A stretch of DNA of 64,000 bases from Wenxinia saemankumensis (GCF_900141735.1 NZ_FQYO01000001.1:620001-684000), one strand, 5' to 3'. Counted from the first letter of the stretch, positions 35,969-44,990 are shown. A program made the numbers and translations. The notes: a model not told the origin generated them from the sequence alone.

Positions 35969-38695
35969 TCAGCGGCCGATGGACCACCAGCCCCGGCGCT
36001 TCGGCTTCGACGGCTCGTCGGCCTCGGCCATGGCGGGCTCGTCCGCCTCCTCGGGCTCCGGCTCGGCCGGCGCCTCGTCGGTCGCGGGATCGGCGGCCGG
36101 CTCGACGGGCGTCTCGGCCTGCTCCGCCGGCCCGGCCTCCGGGGCCGGAGCCGCCTGCTCCGCCGACTCGGCGGCGGGCACTTCGGGGGCGGCCGGCGTA
36201 TCGGCGGCAGCCTCCTCGGCCGGGACGGCCTGCGGCATCAGGGTCGGCTCCGGGGCGGGTTCGGGCGCGGCCTCGGCCTCCGGCTCGGTCGCCGGGGTGG
36301 CCGGCGCGTCCTCGGCGGCGGCCTCCTCGGCCTTGCGCGACCGGCGGCGGCGACGCGGCTTGGGCGCCTCCTCCTTGGACGCGGCCGCGTCCGCGGGCGC
36401 GGCCTCCCCGGCCTCCGGTGCGGCCTCCGACGCGGTGTCGTCGCCGGACTTGCGGCGCGAGCGGCGGCGGCGCTTGGGCTTCTCGGCCGCGTCGTCGCCG
36501 GCAGTCTCGTCCGGCGAAGCGGAGGCGGCGACGGGCGCCTCGTCGGCCGGGGCCTCCTCGGTCTCGCCCTCGTCCTCGGGCGAGCCGTCGCCCGAATCCT
36601 GCCCGTTCTCCTGCCCCTCGTCCTCGCCGCGGCCCTTGCCCCGGCGGCGGCGGCGCCGACGGCGCTTCTTGGGCTTGTCGTCGTCCTCCGACGCCCCGGA
36701 CCGGGGCTCGCTCCGCGCCTCGGCGGCGGCGGGCGCCTCGTCCCGATCCTCGTCCTCGTCCTCGTCGGGCAGGTCGGCGACGTCGTCCTCCTCCTCCTCG
36801 ACGGGCATCAGCTTGGGATCGGCCTGGATGAAGGCGGTCGCCTCGGGCACGGCGCGGGTCGCGGTCTTGAACTTCTCGATCGCGAAATCGGGCGAGACGA
36901 GCGTCAGGTCCGCCTCCATCCGCACCGCCATGCCGAAGCGCATCTCGATCTGGGCGAGATGCTCGCGCTTGTGATTGAAGATGTAGTTCACGATCCCGAC
37001 CGGGGCGCGGACGAGCACCTCGCGGGTGCGGCCGCGCGTCCCCTCCTCTTCCAGCTGGCGCAGGATGCCGAGCGCGACGTTGTCGTCGGACCGCAGCAGG
37101 CCCGTGCCGTGGCAATGCGGACAGGGCTGGGTCGTCGCCTCGAGCATGCCCGGCCGCAGGCGCTGGCGCGACATCTCCATCAGGCCGAAGCCCGAGATGC
37201 GGCCGACCTGGATCCGGGCGCGGTCGGTCTTGAGCTTGTCCTTCAGGCGCTTCTCGACGGCGGTGTTGTTGCGCCGCTCGTCCATGTCGATGAAGTCGAT
37301 GACGATCAGACCGGCGAGATCGCGCAGCCGCAGCTGGCGGGCCACCTCGTCGGCGGCCTCGAGATTGGTCTTGAGCGCCGTCTGCTCGATCGAGCCCTCC
37401 TTGGTGGCCCGGCCGGAGTTCACGTCGATCGCGACCAGCGCCTCGGTCACGCCGATCACGATGTAGCCGCCGGAGGGCAGCTGCACGACCGGGTTGAACA
37501 TCGCGCCCAGCGTGCTCTCCACCTGGTGGCGGGCATAGAGCGGCATCGGGTCGGTATAGGGTTTCACGTTCTTGGCGTGGGACGGCATGATCATCTTCAT
37601 GAAGTCCTTGGCCGTCCGGTAGCCCTCGGCCCCCTCGACGATGACCTCGTCGATCTCGCGGCTGTAGAGGTCACGGATCGACCGCTTGATGAGGTCGCCC
37701 TCCTCGTAGATCTTGGCCGGAGCGATGCTCTTGAGCGTCAGCTCGCGGATCTGCTCCCACATGCGCTGCAGGTATTCGTAGTCGCGCTTGATCTCGGTCC
37801 GGGTCCGCTGGGAGCCAGCGGTGCGAATGATGAGCCCCGCGCCCAGCGGCACCTCCATCGCGCCCGCGATCTCCTTGAGCTTCTTGCGGTCGGCCGCGTT
37901 CGTGATCTTGCGGGAGATGCCGCCGCCCCGGGCGGTGTTCGGCATCAGGACGCAGTAGCGACCGGCGAGCGAGAGATAGGTGGTCAGGGCGGCGCCCTTG
38001 TTGCCGCGCTCTTCCTTGACGACCTGGACCAGCATGATCTGCCGGACCTTCACCACTTCCTGGATCTTGTACTTGCGCAGGCGCGGCTTGCGGACCGGGC
38101 GCACCTCCTCGGTGTCGTCCTCGTCGGCGACGGATTCGATCTCGTCGCGGGCATCGCCCTCGCCCTCGTCGTGGTCGTCCTCGTCCGCGGCGGGCGTGTC
38201 GACCGGGGTCTCGGCCACGGTCTCCATCGGAGAGGCGCCTTCCTCGGCCCCCTCGTCCTCGTCGAGGTCGATCGTCTCCATCCCCTCGGGGGATTTCGTC
38301 GCGGTCTCGTCGGTCTTCGCGCGGGCCGAGCGCGAGCGCGAGCGGCTGCGGCCGCGCGGCTTGTCCTCGCCCTCGTCCTCGCCCTCTTCCGAACGCTGGT
38401 TCTCGGCGTAGGCGCGTTCCTCGGCGAGCAGCGCCTCGCGGTCGGCGACCGGGATCTGGTAGTAGTCGGGGTGGATCTCCGAGAAGGCCAGGAAGCCGTG
38501 GCGGTTGCCGCCGTAATCGACAAAGGCCGCCTGCAGCGACGGTTCGACCCGCGTCACCTTGGCGAGGTAGATGTTCCCGGCGAGCTGCCGCTTCGCGGCG
38601 CTCTCGAAATCAAACTCCTCGACCTTGTTTCCGTCCACCACCACGACCCGGGTCTCTTCCGGGTGGGTGGCATCGATAAGCATTTTCTTTGCCAT
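35969..38695 (-). CDS. rne: ribonuclease E/G
   Basis: A 908-residue endoribonuclease, core of the RNA degradosome. It begins MAKKMLIDATHPEETRVVVV. The S1 domain (~35-220) is interrupted at about 98-205 by a long acidic/basic insert with an RS-rich patch, which alphaproteobacterial RNase E is known to carry. DNase I-like catalytic acids lie in AIDVNSGRA (~421) and VIDFIDMDERRNN (~464), and the Zn-link is QPCPHCHGTG (~523). Beyond ~620 the chain is Ala/Glu/Pro-rich with clusters of Arg/Lys such as RRRRRRRGKG, the scaffold expected to bind partners and membrane. An upstream MRMVQ start exists, but MAKK is conventional. Confidence 0.95.
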   Translation of the reverse strand: MAKKMLIDATHPEETRVVVVDGNKVEEFDFESAAKRQLAGNIYLAKVTRVEPSLQAAFVDYGGNRHGFLAFSEIHPDYYQIPVADREALLAEERAYAENQRSEEGEDEGEDKPRGRSRSRSRSARAKTDETATKSPEGMETIDLDEDEGAEEGASPMETVAETPVDTPAADEDDHDEGEGDARDEIESVADEDDTEEVRPVRKPRLRKYKIQEVVKVRQIMLVQVVKEERGNKGAALTTYLSLAGRYCVLMPNTARGGGISRKITNAADRKKLKEIAGAMEVPLGAGLIIRTAGSQRTRTEIKRDYEYLQRMWEQIRELTLKSIAPAKIYEEGDLIKRSIRDLYSREIDEVIVEGAEGYRTAKDFMKMIMPSHAKNVKPYTDPMPLYARHQVESTLGAMFNPVVQLPSGGYIVIGVTEALVAIDVNSGRATKEGSIEQTALKTNLEAADEVARQLRLRDLAGLIVIDFIDMDERRNNTAVEKRLKDKLKTDRARIQVGRISGFGLMEMSRQRLRPGMLEATTQPCPHCHGTGLLRSDDNVALGILRQLEEEGTRGRTREVLVRAPVGIVNYIFNHKREHLAQIEMRFGMAVRMEADLTLVSPDFAIEKFKTATRAVPEATAFIQADPKLMPVEEEEDDVADLPDEDEDEDRDEAPAAAEARSEPRSGASEDDDKPKKRRRRRRRRGKGRGEDEGQENGQDSGDGSPEDEGETEEAPADEAPVAASASPDETAGDDAAEKPKRRRRSRRKSGDDTASEAAPEAGEAAPADAAASKEEAPKPRRRRRSRKAEEAAAEDAPATPATEPEAEAAPEPAPEPTLMPQAVPAEEAAADTPAAPEVPAAESAEQAAPAPEAGPAEQAETPVEPAADPATDEAPAEPEPEEADEPAMAEADEPSKPKRRGWWSIGR

Positions 38696-39094
38696 TTGAA
38701 CCATTCGCACGCGCGCATGCCCGCGGGTCCGGGGACCGGCGGGGCACGGGGGCGTGACTGTCAGGGGCGAGGTCCGGCGCGACCGGAGCGAGGCCCCTCA
38801 GGGGCCCTGACCGCTCTGTCACTGTCGGCGCGCGAAGCATCGCGTTTCTTCTCCGACGCGGGGGATCGCTCATGCCGCCCTGGGCGGCTGGTCGGGCCCG
38901 CGCCCGTTCCAATCCCCGTCGCGGCGCCGGTCCCCTGGGGGAATGCGGCACGCCTGCACCGGGGCAGTTCAGCGGCCCATCGCTGGGCCGAACCAGTCTG
39001 AACGGGCACCGGCAATGGTGCGGCCGGCGATCGTCCCGTTCAGAAATTCCATCCGCATCGGCAAGGGCGCATTCGCCCTTCGATCCGTGAGACG

Positions 39095-39124
39095 GGTATA
39101 CGGGAAGAGATGCCGAATTGACAA
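39095..39124 (-). promoter_or_regulatory. candidate sigma-70 promoter for rne
   Basis: On the minus strand TTGTCA (39124-39119) and TATACC (39100-39095) are separated by 18 bp in the only AT-richer stretch of the region. The start point would be near 39088, giving a leader of roughly 390 nt. Confidence 0.5.
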
Positions 39125-39189
39125 TCGGAAAACTCCGGCCGGGGGTCGCAGGCCCGGCCCGCGAGGACGGACGCCCCTTCCGACACGAA

Positions 39190-39217
39190 GGGGGCCCGCC
39201 TGCGAAGGCGGGCCCCC
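39190..39217 (-). terminator. terminator hairpin after the TbpB-like lipoprotein gene
   Basis: A perfect 11-bp stem (39190-39200 with 39207-39217) with loop TGCGAA lies about 80 nt beyond the lipoprotein stop. It is followed on the minus strand by CTTCGTG. Confidence 0.6.
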
Positions 39218-39220
39218 GGG

Positions 39221-39260
39221 GCCGGTGGCGGCCGGTTGGGGCCGGTCGGGGCCGGTCGGG
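39221..39260. repeat. four tandem 10-bp repeats
   Basis: Four direct 10-bp units with the shared core GCCGGT occur head to tail; the last two are identical (GCCGGTCGGG) and the third from the end differs by one base. They lie between the lipoprotein gene and its terminator and have the look of replication-slippage sequence. Confidence 0.75.
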
Positions 39261-39294
39261 GCGGATCCCTGCCCCGCCAGTGCATGACGGACCG

Positions 39295-39900
39295 CTACCG
39301 CTCCGCGATGCCGAAGCCGTAGACCTGCTCGGTCTCGCCGCCCATGATCGCCGTTCCGTCGAACTGGAGCTCGGCGGTGCCCGCATCGGCACCCCGGAAG
39401 AACCCGGCCATGTCGAGGTCGAGCTGCGCGTCGCCCGACTCGAAGGCGACGGTGCCCGTCACATCCCCGTCGAGCGCGCCGTCCGCGAGTGTCCCGTTGG
39501 TGATCGCGATCCCGCCGGAGCCGGACTCGTAGACCTCCTCGTCGGGGTCGCCATAGACGAAGTTGTCCAGCCGTCCGGTCACCGAGCCGTCGTCGAACCC
39601 GACATCGACGCGCAGATCGGAATAGACCGAAATGTCGTCATTGAAATGGTTGCTGCGGATGTCCTCGACCGTCGAGAAGCCCGCCGCGCCCTCGTAGGTC
39701 GCGGTTCCCGCGGCCGGGAGGGCGGAGGGGTCGGTCGGCGCCAGCTGCCGGGCGGCGACGTCGAGATCGTAGAGGCGGCCCTGGGCGCGGCCGAATTCGC
39801 CGTCGCCGACGCCGCCCCCGGCCATCCCCTCGATCCCGCCGCAGGCCGTGAGGGCCGCGAGCGCAAGCATGAGGGTCGTGCGGCAAACCAAGCTGTTCAT
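39295..39900 (-). CDS. TbpB-like beta-barrel lipoprotein
   Basis: A 201-residue predicted lipoprotein. The start MNSLVCRTTLMLALAALTAC ends in a lipobox with Cys20, then a Gly-rich linker. The rest is rich in beta strands and Gly/Asp; the end (GTVAFESGDAQLDLDMAGFF, GADAGTAELQF, YGFGIAER) resembles the C-terminal half of transferrin-binding-protein-like solute-binding barrels, where G-FFG-A-E-G-F is a hallmark. Probably anchored to the outer membrane; ligand unknown. TAAGGA before the ATG at 39900 selects this start over one 75 nt upstream. An imperfect inverted repeat (39914-39918 with 39925-39929) lies just upstream. Confidence 0.72.
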   Translation of the reverse strand: MNSLVCRTTLMLALAALTACGGIEGMAGGGVGDGEFGRAQGRLYDLDVAARQLAPTDPSALPAAGTATYEGAAGFSTVEDIRSNHFNDDISVYSDLRVDVGFDDGSVTGRLDNFVYGDPDEEVYESGSGGIAITNGTLADGALDGDVTGTVAFESGDAQLDLDMAGFFRGADAGTAELQFDGTAIMGGETEQVYGFGIAER

Positions 39901-40072
39901 TCGATATTCCTTACTCACATGATCGTGAGCGGACCCTGACCGGATGACTCCCGAGAGGCCAACCGTATCGGGCACGGAACGTCAGCCGGCGTGACCTTTT
40001 TGCACTAATCCCATGTTTACGCTCGATAATTCCGAAGACAGGTTCGCACGCAGATGGCGAAACGATGACCTT

Positions 40073-41404
40073 TCAGAGGTAATCCGCCCGCTGCAGGCCG
40101 TATTTCGCCATCTTCTCGTTCAGCGTCCGGCGCGGCAGCTGGAGTTCCTCCATCACGCTCACGATCGAGCCCTTGTGCCGGCGCATCGTGTTGTCGATCA
40201 GCATGCGCTCGAAGGCCTCGACGAATTCCTTGAGGGGCTTGCCCTCGGTCGTCATGGCGGGCCGGGCCTCCTCGGTATCGGCCATCAGGAGCGAGGCGAT
40301 CGACCCCGTGCCGCGCCGGTTCTGCAGCACCGCGCGCTCGGCCACGTTGATGAGCTGGCGCACGTTGCCGGGCCAGGGCGCCTGCAGCAGTTGCGCCGCC
40401 TCCTGCGCGGTGACCTCGGGCGGCTCGCAGCCGTATTCGTCGGCATATTGCTCGCCCAGCCGGGTGAAGAGCGTGAGGATGTCCTCGCCCCGCTGGCGCA
40501 GCGGCGGCACGACGATCCGAAGGGCGGCGAGGCGGTAGTAGACGTCGGGCCGCATCTGGCTCTCGCAGGTCTTGCCCTCGTCCTGGAGGTTGCAGATCGC
40601 GACGATCCGGGTCTCTGCCGGGGTGCCCTGGTCGTTGATCGCCGTCAGCAGGCGGGCCTGGGTCTGGGTCGACAGCGTCTCGATGTCCTCGAGGACGAGC
40701 GTGCCGCCCCGCGCTTCCTCGATCGCCGGGATCGGGTCGTCCTCGCCGGCGGGGCCGAAGAGGCGGGTGGTCAGCGCCTCTTCGGAATAGGCCCCGCAGG
40801 AGACGATGACGAACTTCTTGGATGCCCGGGCACCGACGGCATGCAGGGCGTGGGCGACGAGCGTCTTGCCGGTCCCCGTCTCGCCCTCGATGAGGACGTG
40901 GCCGTCGGCCTGGCCGAGGTCGAGGATGTCCTCCTTGAGCCGCTCCATCGCCGGGGAGGAGCCGATCAGCTTCTTCATCAGGGCCGAGCCGTCCGAGAGC
41001 TCGCGCCGCAGCGCCCGGTTGTCGAGGGCGAGGCGGCGGGCATTGGTGGCCTTCTTCGCCAGTTCGGTCATCCGGTCCGGATTGAACGGCTTCTCGAGGA
41101 AGTCGAAGGCGCCGATCCGCATCGCCTCCACCGCCATCGGCACGTCGCCGTGGCCGGTGATCATGATGACCGGCAGCGAGCTGTCGACGCCCTTGAGCTT
41201 CTTGAGCAGCTGCATCCCGTCCATGCCGGGCATGCGGATGTCGGTCACCACGATGCCGGGATAATCCGGGCCCACGCCCTTGAGCGCGTCCTCGGCCGAG
41301 GCGAAGACCTCGGTGTCGAAGCCCGATAGGGCCAGCCATTGTCCTATGGACTGGCGCATGTCCTTCTCGTCGTCGACGATCGCGACCTTCATCGTCTTGG
41401 CCAT
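40073..41404 (-). CDS. dctD: DctD-like response regulator lacking the GAFTGA motif
   Basis: A 443-residue NtrC/DctD-type regulator paired with the upstream dctB. Receiver domain (1-~120) has Asp54 in VVTDIRMPG; the AAA+ domain (~140-370) has Walker A GETGTGKT (~173); a Fis-type HTH (SIVSVMEELQLPRRTLNEKM) ends the protein. In sigma-54 activators an LFGHE-like segment is followed by GAFTGA, the loop that touches sigma-54. Here LFGPAGEDDPIPAIEEA replaces it, with no GAFTGA, and Walker B reads LVLEDIE rather than the usual LDEI. It is therefore unlikely to act through sigma-54 in the usual way. Expected role is control of C4-dicarboxylate uptake; no dctP/Q/M is in the window. Confidence 0.88.
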   Translation of the reverse strand: MAKTMKVAIVDDEKDMRQSIGQWLALSGFDTEVFASAEDALKGVGPDYPGIVVTDIRMPGMDGMQLLKKLKGVDSSLPVIMITGHGDVPMAVEAMRIGAFDFLEKPFNPDRMTELAKKATNARRLALDNRALRRELSDGSALMKKLIGSSPAMERLKEDILDLGQADGHVLIEGETGTGKTLVAHALHAVGARASKKFVIVSCGAYSEEALTTRLFGPAGEDDPIPAIEEARGGTLVLEDIETLSTQTQARLLTAINDQGTPAETRIVAICNLQDEGKTCESQMRPDVYYRLAALRIVVPPLRQRGEDILTLFTRLGEQYADEYGCEPPEVTAQEAAQLLQAPWPGNVRQLINVAERAVLQNRRGTGSIASLLMADTEEARPAMTTEGKPLKEFVEAFERMLIDNTMRRHKGSIVSVMEELQLPRRTLNEKMAKYGLQRADYL

Positions 41405-41440
41405 CGATTGCCCTCCTTGGTGCCGGAAGGGCCCGCCCCG

Positions 41441-43201
41441 CTATTCCGCGGCCTGACGGGACACCTCCATGATCGGCAATTGCAGTTCGAAAACGGCCCC
41501 CCCGTCGGGCGAGTTCCGGGCGGTGAGCCGCCCGCCGAGATCGGCGACGATCCCCGAGGAGATCGCGAGTCCGAGGCCGACGCCCTCGCCCGCCTCCTTG
41601 GTGGTGTAGAACGGCTCGAACAGCTTCTCGAGATCGTCGATCCCGGGGCCGTTGTCGCGCACGGTCAGGCGCATCGTCTCGCCTGCCGCCAGAAGGATTT
41701 CAATCCGCGGTGCCGCGACGTCCTTGGTCGCGTCGATCGCGTTTCGCAGAAGATTGATGATCACCTGTTCCAGCCGCAGCCGGTCGCCGAGGATCATCAC
41801 CGAATGGGCGGGCAGCGTGCGGTCGATCCGGATCGTCCGGGTCTTGAGCTGCGGCTCCATCATCGACAGCGCGCTGGACACGGCCGCCCGCGCATCGACC
41901 GGGGCAAAGGCATCCTGCCCCTTGCGGGCATAGGATTTCAGCTGCCGCGTGATCGCTCCCATCCGGTCGATCAGGTCGTCGATCCGCTGGAAGCTCGACA
42001 GCGCCTCGTCCGGGCGCTTGCGCTGCAGCAGCAGCCGCGCGCCGGCCAGATAGGTCTTCATCGCGGCGAGCGGCTGGTTCAGCTCGTGGCTCACGCTCGC
42101 CGACATCTCGCCCAGCACCGCCAGTTTCGAGGATTGCTGCAGCGACTGCTCGGCCACCTGCAGGTTCGCCTCCGCCCGTTCGCGTTCGGCGATCTCGCTC
42201 TGCAGGCGCGCGTTCAGGGCCCGCAGCTCGGCCGATTCCCGCTGGAAGAGGACCAGCCGCGACGCCGTCTTGCGCGAGGACAGCCAGAAGCCCGCCGCGA
42301 GCAGGATGGCAAAGCCCATGATCTCGAGCGCGAGAACTCCGTTCACGCGCTCGCGGACCGAGGTGTAGGTCGTGTAGCCGACGATCTTCCACCCCTGGAA
42401 CGGCACGCGCAGTTCCTGCCGCATCACCGCCTCGCCGCGGAAATAGGCCTCGAAGGGCAGCGCGGTCCAGTCGCGGCTCTGGCGGAAGGCGCGCTCGATC
42501 GCCGAGGGGGGATCGGTCACGGCGAGCGCCTCGGTCTCGGTCAGGCCGCGCCAGCGCGGCTCGGTCGACAGGATGATCGTCCCCTCGCTGTCGGTCACGA
42601 TCACCGCGTCCGACGTCCCGGCCCAGCTCCGCTCCAGCTTGGCGAGGTCGACCTCGACCGAGATCACGCCGAGCACGTTGCCTCCGCTCTCGATCTTGCG
42701 GGAATAGGAGAAGGCGTAGGCCCCCGATTCCCGCCGCCAGCTGGTGAAGACGGTGGTCGAGGCGCGCAGCGCGTCGACGAAGAACGCGCCCTGCCGGTGC
42801 GTCTCGCCCAGCCGCGAGCGGTCGGTCGCGGCGACGATGCGCCCCTGCCGGTCGTAGAGCACGATCGAGGCGGCGCCGATCTCGTCCACGAATGTCAGCA
42901 GCCGCTGGGTGGAGCGCGAGTAATCGGCGCTGTTGAGCGCCCCGATCAGCTCGGGGTCGCGGGCCAGCAGCTGCGGCACGGTCGAGCTGCGCTGCAGCTC
43001 GGCCACCAGCGTGCCCACGTTGAGGGTCAGCCGGACCTCGGCGCGGTTGCGCGTCGTCTCGGTGAAGCGTTCGGTGAGGTACTGGTTGGTGAACCAGACG
43101 ACAGCGACGGCGAGCACGCAGAAGGCGAGGGTCGCGCCGCGCGCGATCCAGGTCCGCCAGGCCTCGGCCCGGGCGCCGCCATCGATGGGGTCCTCCGCCA
43201 T
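41441..43201 (-). CDS. dctB: DctB-like C4-dicarboxylate sensor histidine kinase
   Basis: A 586-residue membrane sensor kinase. Membrane helices at about residues 20-40 and 295-315 enclose a periplasmic tandem-PAS-like sensor (RSRLGETHRQGAFFVDAL, YSRKIESGGNVLGVISVEVD). A coiled-coil linker with repeated Glu-Arg precedes the H-box SHELNQPLAAMKTYLAGAR near residue 370, and the N/G boxes (NLLRNAIDAT, DNGPGI, GLGLAISSGIV) are complete. It lies 36 bp after purQ and 36 bp before dctD on the same strand. The sensor pattern matches dicarboxylate-sensing DctB, but the ligand is inferred. Confidence 0.9.
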   Translation of the reverse strand: MAEDPIDGGARAEAWRTWIARGATLAFCVLAVAVVWFTNQYLTERFTETTRNRAEVRLTLNVGTLVAELQRSSTVPQLLARDPELIGALNSADYSRSTQRLLTFVDEIGAASIVLYDRQGRIVAATDRSRLGETHRQGAFFVDALRASTTVFTSWRRESGAYAFSYSRKIESGGNVLGVISVEVDLAKLERSWAGTSDAVIVTDSEGTIILSTEPRWRGLTETEALAVTDPPSAIERAFRQSRDWTALPFEAYFRGEAVMRQELRVPFQGWKIVGYTTYTSVRERVNGVLALEIMGFAILLAAGFWLSSRKTASRLVLFQRESAELRALNARLQSEIAERERAEANLQVAEQSLQQSSKLAVLGEMSASVSHELNQPLAAMKTYLAGARLLLQRKRPDEALSSFQRIDDLIDRMGAITRQLKSYARKGQDAFAPVDARAAVSSALSMMEPQLKTRTIRIDRTLPAHSVMILGDRLRLEQVIINLLRNAIDATKDVAAPRIEILLAAGETMRLTVRDNGPGIDDLEKLFEPFYTTKEAGEGVGLGLAISSGIVADLGGRLTARNSPDGGAVFELQLPIMEVSRQAAE

Positions 43202-43237
43202 TCCGGCAAGTTAGGGCCGCCTCGCCCCGCGCTCAAG

Positions 43238-43906
43238 TCACGCGTGGGCCAGCGCGGTCACCATCCCGTCGAAGAAGGCGGCGCCATCGGTGCCGCCATG
43301 GCCCGGATCGGCGGCGCGCTCGGGATGCGGCATCATCCCCAGGACGCGCCCGTTCTCGGACAGGATACCGGCGATGTCCCGCTGCGAGCCGTTCGGATTG
43401 CCGAGGTAGCGGAACGCGACGCGCCCCTCCCCTTCCAGCCGGTCCAGCGTGGCGCCGTCGGCGTAGTAATTGCCGTCGTGATGGGCGATGGGGATCTCGA
43501 TCCGCTGCCCCAGCGCGTAACCGCGCGCGAAGAGGTTGTCCTGCGACTCCACCCGCAGGGTGACGGTCCGGCAGATGTATTTCAGCCCCGCGTTCCGCAG
43601 CAGCGCGCCCGGCAGAAGCTTGAGCTCTGTCAGCACCTGGAAGCCGTTGCACACGCCCAGCACGTAGCCGCCCCGCACCGCGTGGTCCGACACGGCCCGC
43701 GCGATCGGCGATTGCGCCGCGATGGCGCCGCAGCGCAGGTAATCCCCGTAGGAGAAGCCGCCCGGCACCGCGACGAGGTCGATCCCGTCCGGCAGGCGAT
43801 CCTCCTTGTGCCAGACCATCGTGACCTCTGCCCCTGCGCGGCGCAGCGCCACGGCGATGTCGCGGTCGCAGTTCGAGCCGGGAAAGACGGTGACGGCGGC
43901 TTTCAT
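43238..43906 (-). CDS. purQ: phosphoribosylformylglycinamidine synthase subunit PurQ
   Basis: A 222-residue class I glutamine amidotransferase subunit that supplies ammonia to the PurL/PurS complex (FGAM synthetase) in purine synthesis. Motifs: [29 protein letters not shown], the nucleophile [12 protein letters not shown], and [10 protein letters not shown] with the catalytic His-Glu. The ATG at 43906 overlaps the DUF3592 stop (ATGA). It is the last purine gene of the purC-purS-...-purQ array, separated from purS by three non-purine genes. Confidence 0.95.
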   Translation of the reverse strand: MKAAVTVFPGSNCDRDIAVALRRAGAEVTMVWHKEDRLPDGIDLVAVPGGFSYGDYLRCGAIAAQSPIARAVSDHAVRGGYVLGVCNGFQVLTELKLLPGALLRNAGLKYICRTVTLRVESQDNLFARGYALGQRIEIPIAHHDGNYYADGATLDRLEGEGRVAFRYLGNPNGSQRDIAGILSENGRVLGMMPHPERAADPGHGGTDGAAFFDGMVTALAHA

Positions 43907-44406
43907 GTGCGTCCCTTTCCGAAGACGAAGCGGTCGAGCGCGGCCCAGGTCGGCAACGCGACGATTGTGAAGCCCAGCGTGAACAGCGCCAGCATGGCGG
44001 GGATGAACCACAGCCCCCGCCACGTGTCCATCCGCACGTCGCCGGTCCCGCCGGGGAGCGCGCGGATCGGGGCGGTCTCGCCGACCGCCAGGTCGGACGC
44101 GCCATGGGCCGGGCCGATGCTGGCCCGGCGGGTCTCGCCCCCCAGCTGGTAAGTGAAGATCGGCTCGTAATTCGTGACGCCCGCGTCGAAGAGCGTCTCG
44201 CCCGGACGTTCGTGGAGTTCGGCCACCGTGCCGTTCACCGGGACCGAGCGCAGGTACCAGAGCCCGTCCGCGGCGAGGAAGCCCAGCGTCGCCAGCGCGA
44301 ACAGGACCGGCCCCGCCCAGATCACGATCGCCATCCGTCCCCGCCAGGTCGGGCGCCACGCCGCGGCGCCCCCGGACGGCCGGCGGCTGGGGCGGCGCGG
44401 GCCCAT
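43903..44406 (-). CDS. DUF3592 family membrane protein
   Basis: A 167-residue protein with two membrane helices (about residues 25-50 and 138-160) and a soluble domain between them containing [13 protein letters not shown] and [13 protein letters not shown], the DUF3592 pattern. Function unknown. TGATG joins it to the nucleotidase stop and ATGA to purQ, so it is locked into the same transcript. Confidence 0.82.
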   Translation of the reverse strand: MGPRRPSRRPSGGAAAWRPTWRGRMAIVIWAGPVLFALATLGFLAADGLWYLRSVPVNGTVAELHERPGETLFDAGVTNYEPIFTYQLGGETRRASIGPAHGASDLAVGETAPIRALPGGTGDVRMDTWRGLWFIPAMLALFTLGFTIVALPTWAALDRFVFGKGRT

Positions 44407-44990
44407 CACCGGGCCGCGATCCGCCCCGCGCCGGGACCGGGCGCGCGGGCCATGCGCTCGATCGCCTCGACCGCGTCGCCGTCCTCGTCCCCGGTCCAGC
44501 CGGTCAGGCGGAAGGGCCAGTCCGACAGGCGGTTGTGCGGCGCGTCGAACAGGATGCCGCGCCCGGCGAACCTGGCGAAATGGCGGAGCGAATCGTCGAT
44601 GAGCAGGTCGGCGGCGATCACGCTCTTGTCGCCGCAGAAGACGAAGTTCTGCACGTCGAGGAAGGGAAAGTGATCCCTCAGCCACTCGAACTTGTGGGCC
44701 AGCGACATCGGGTAGTCCATCGCGGCCGTCGCGATGAAGAGATCGTGCCGCGCATGCAGCGCGCGCAGCGCCTCGGCCGCGCCCGGCATCACGGCGAAGG
44801 TGCCGTAGATCGCCCCGCGCCGCAGCTCCTCCTCCAGCGCCTCGGCCGCCTCGGGCGGGATCACGTCCTTGAACTTCCGCCCGTCCATCTCGGCGTCGAC
44901 CACCTCGACCCCGCAGGCGCGGCGGATCGCCTCGCGCTTGCCGGCCAGGGTGTCGGCGATCACCTCGTCCATGTCGACCGCGATCCTCAT
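44406..44990 (-). CDS. HAD-family 5'(3')-deoxyribonucleotidase
   Basis: A 194-residue HAD phosphatase. The catalytic loop is [10 protein letters not shown] (nucleophile Asp6, acid/base Asp8), then [19 protein letters not shown] in the motif II position, and [15 protein letters not shown] with the C-terminal acidic pair. This is the NT5C 5'(3')-deoxyribonucleotidase-like group, which trims nucleoside monophosphates, plausible beside purine genes. Overlaps with both neighbours (ATGA with the dehydrogenase, TGATG with DUF3592). Confidence 0.85.
   Translation of the reverse strand: MRIAVDMDEVIADTLAGKREAIRRACGVEVVDAEMDGRKFKDVIPPEAAEALEEELRRGAIYGTFAVMPGAAEALRALHARHDLFIATAAMDYPMSLAHKFEWLRDHFPFLDVQNFVFCGDKSVIAADLLIDDSLRHFARFAGRGILFDAPHNRLSDWPFRLTGWTGDEDGDAVEAIERMARAPGPGAGRIAAR

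Larger units (their letters stand above)
38696..39294 (-). promoter_or_regulatory. long upstream region of rne (promoter and structured leader)
   Basis: Nearly 600 bp without a credible gene separates rne from the upstream lipoprotein gene. It holds a candidate promoter (39095-39124), a 7-bp hairpin near the predicted 5' end (39063-39069 with 39074-39080), another GC hairpin (38792-38797 with 38801-38806), the terminator of the lipoprotein gene and a 10-bp tandem repeat. A ~390-nt structured leader would fit the known feedback control of rne through its own 5' UTR in enterobacteria; its existence here is inferred. Confidence 0.5.

Noticed and set aside
35867-39001. A 1044-residue open frame on the plus strand opposite rne.
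   Set aside because: It mirrors rne almost exactly, is composed of Arg/Leu/Gly/Asp low-complexity text and has no recognisable motif. High GC creates such antisense frames.
39116-39123. TTGACA on the plus strand at 39118-39123 as a promoter.
   Set aside because: No -10 element at a suitable distance on the plus strand and no gene to serve there; the opposite strand reading is better.
39913-39929. Short inverted repeat CTCAC-N6-GTGAG upstream of the lipoprotein gene as a regulator site.
   Set aside because: Only 5 bp per arm; expected by chance at this frequency, so it is mentioned with the gene but not claimed as an operator.
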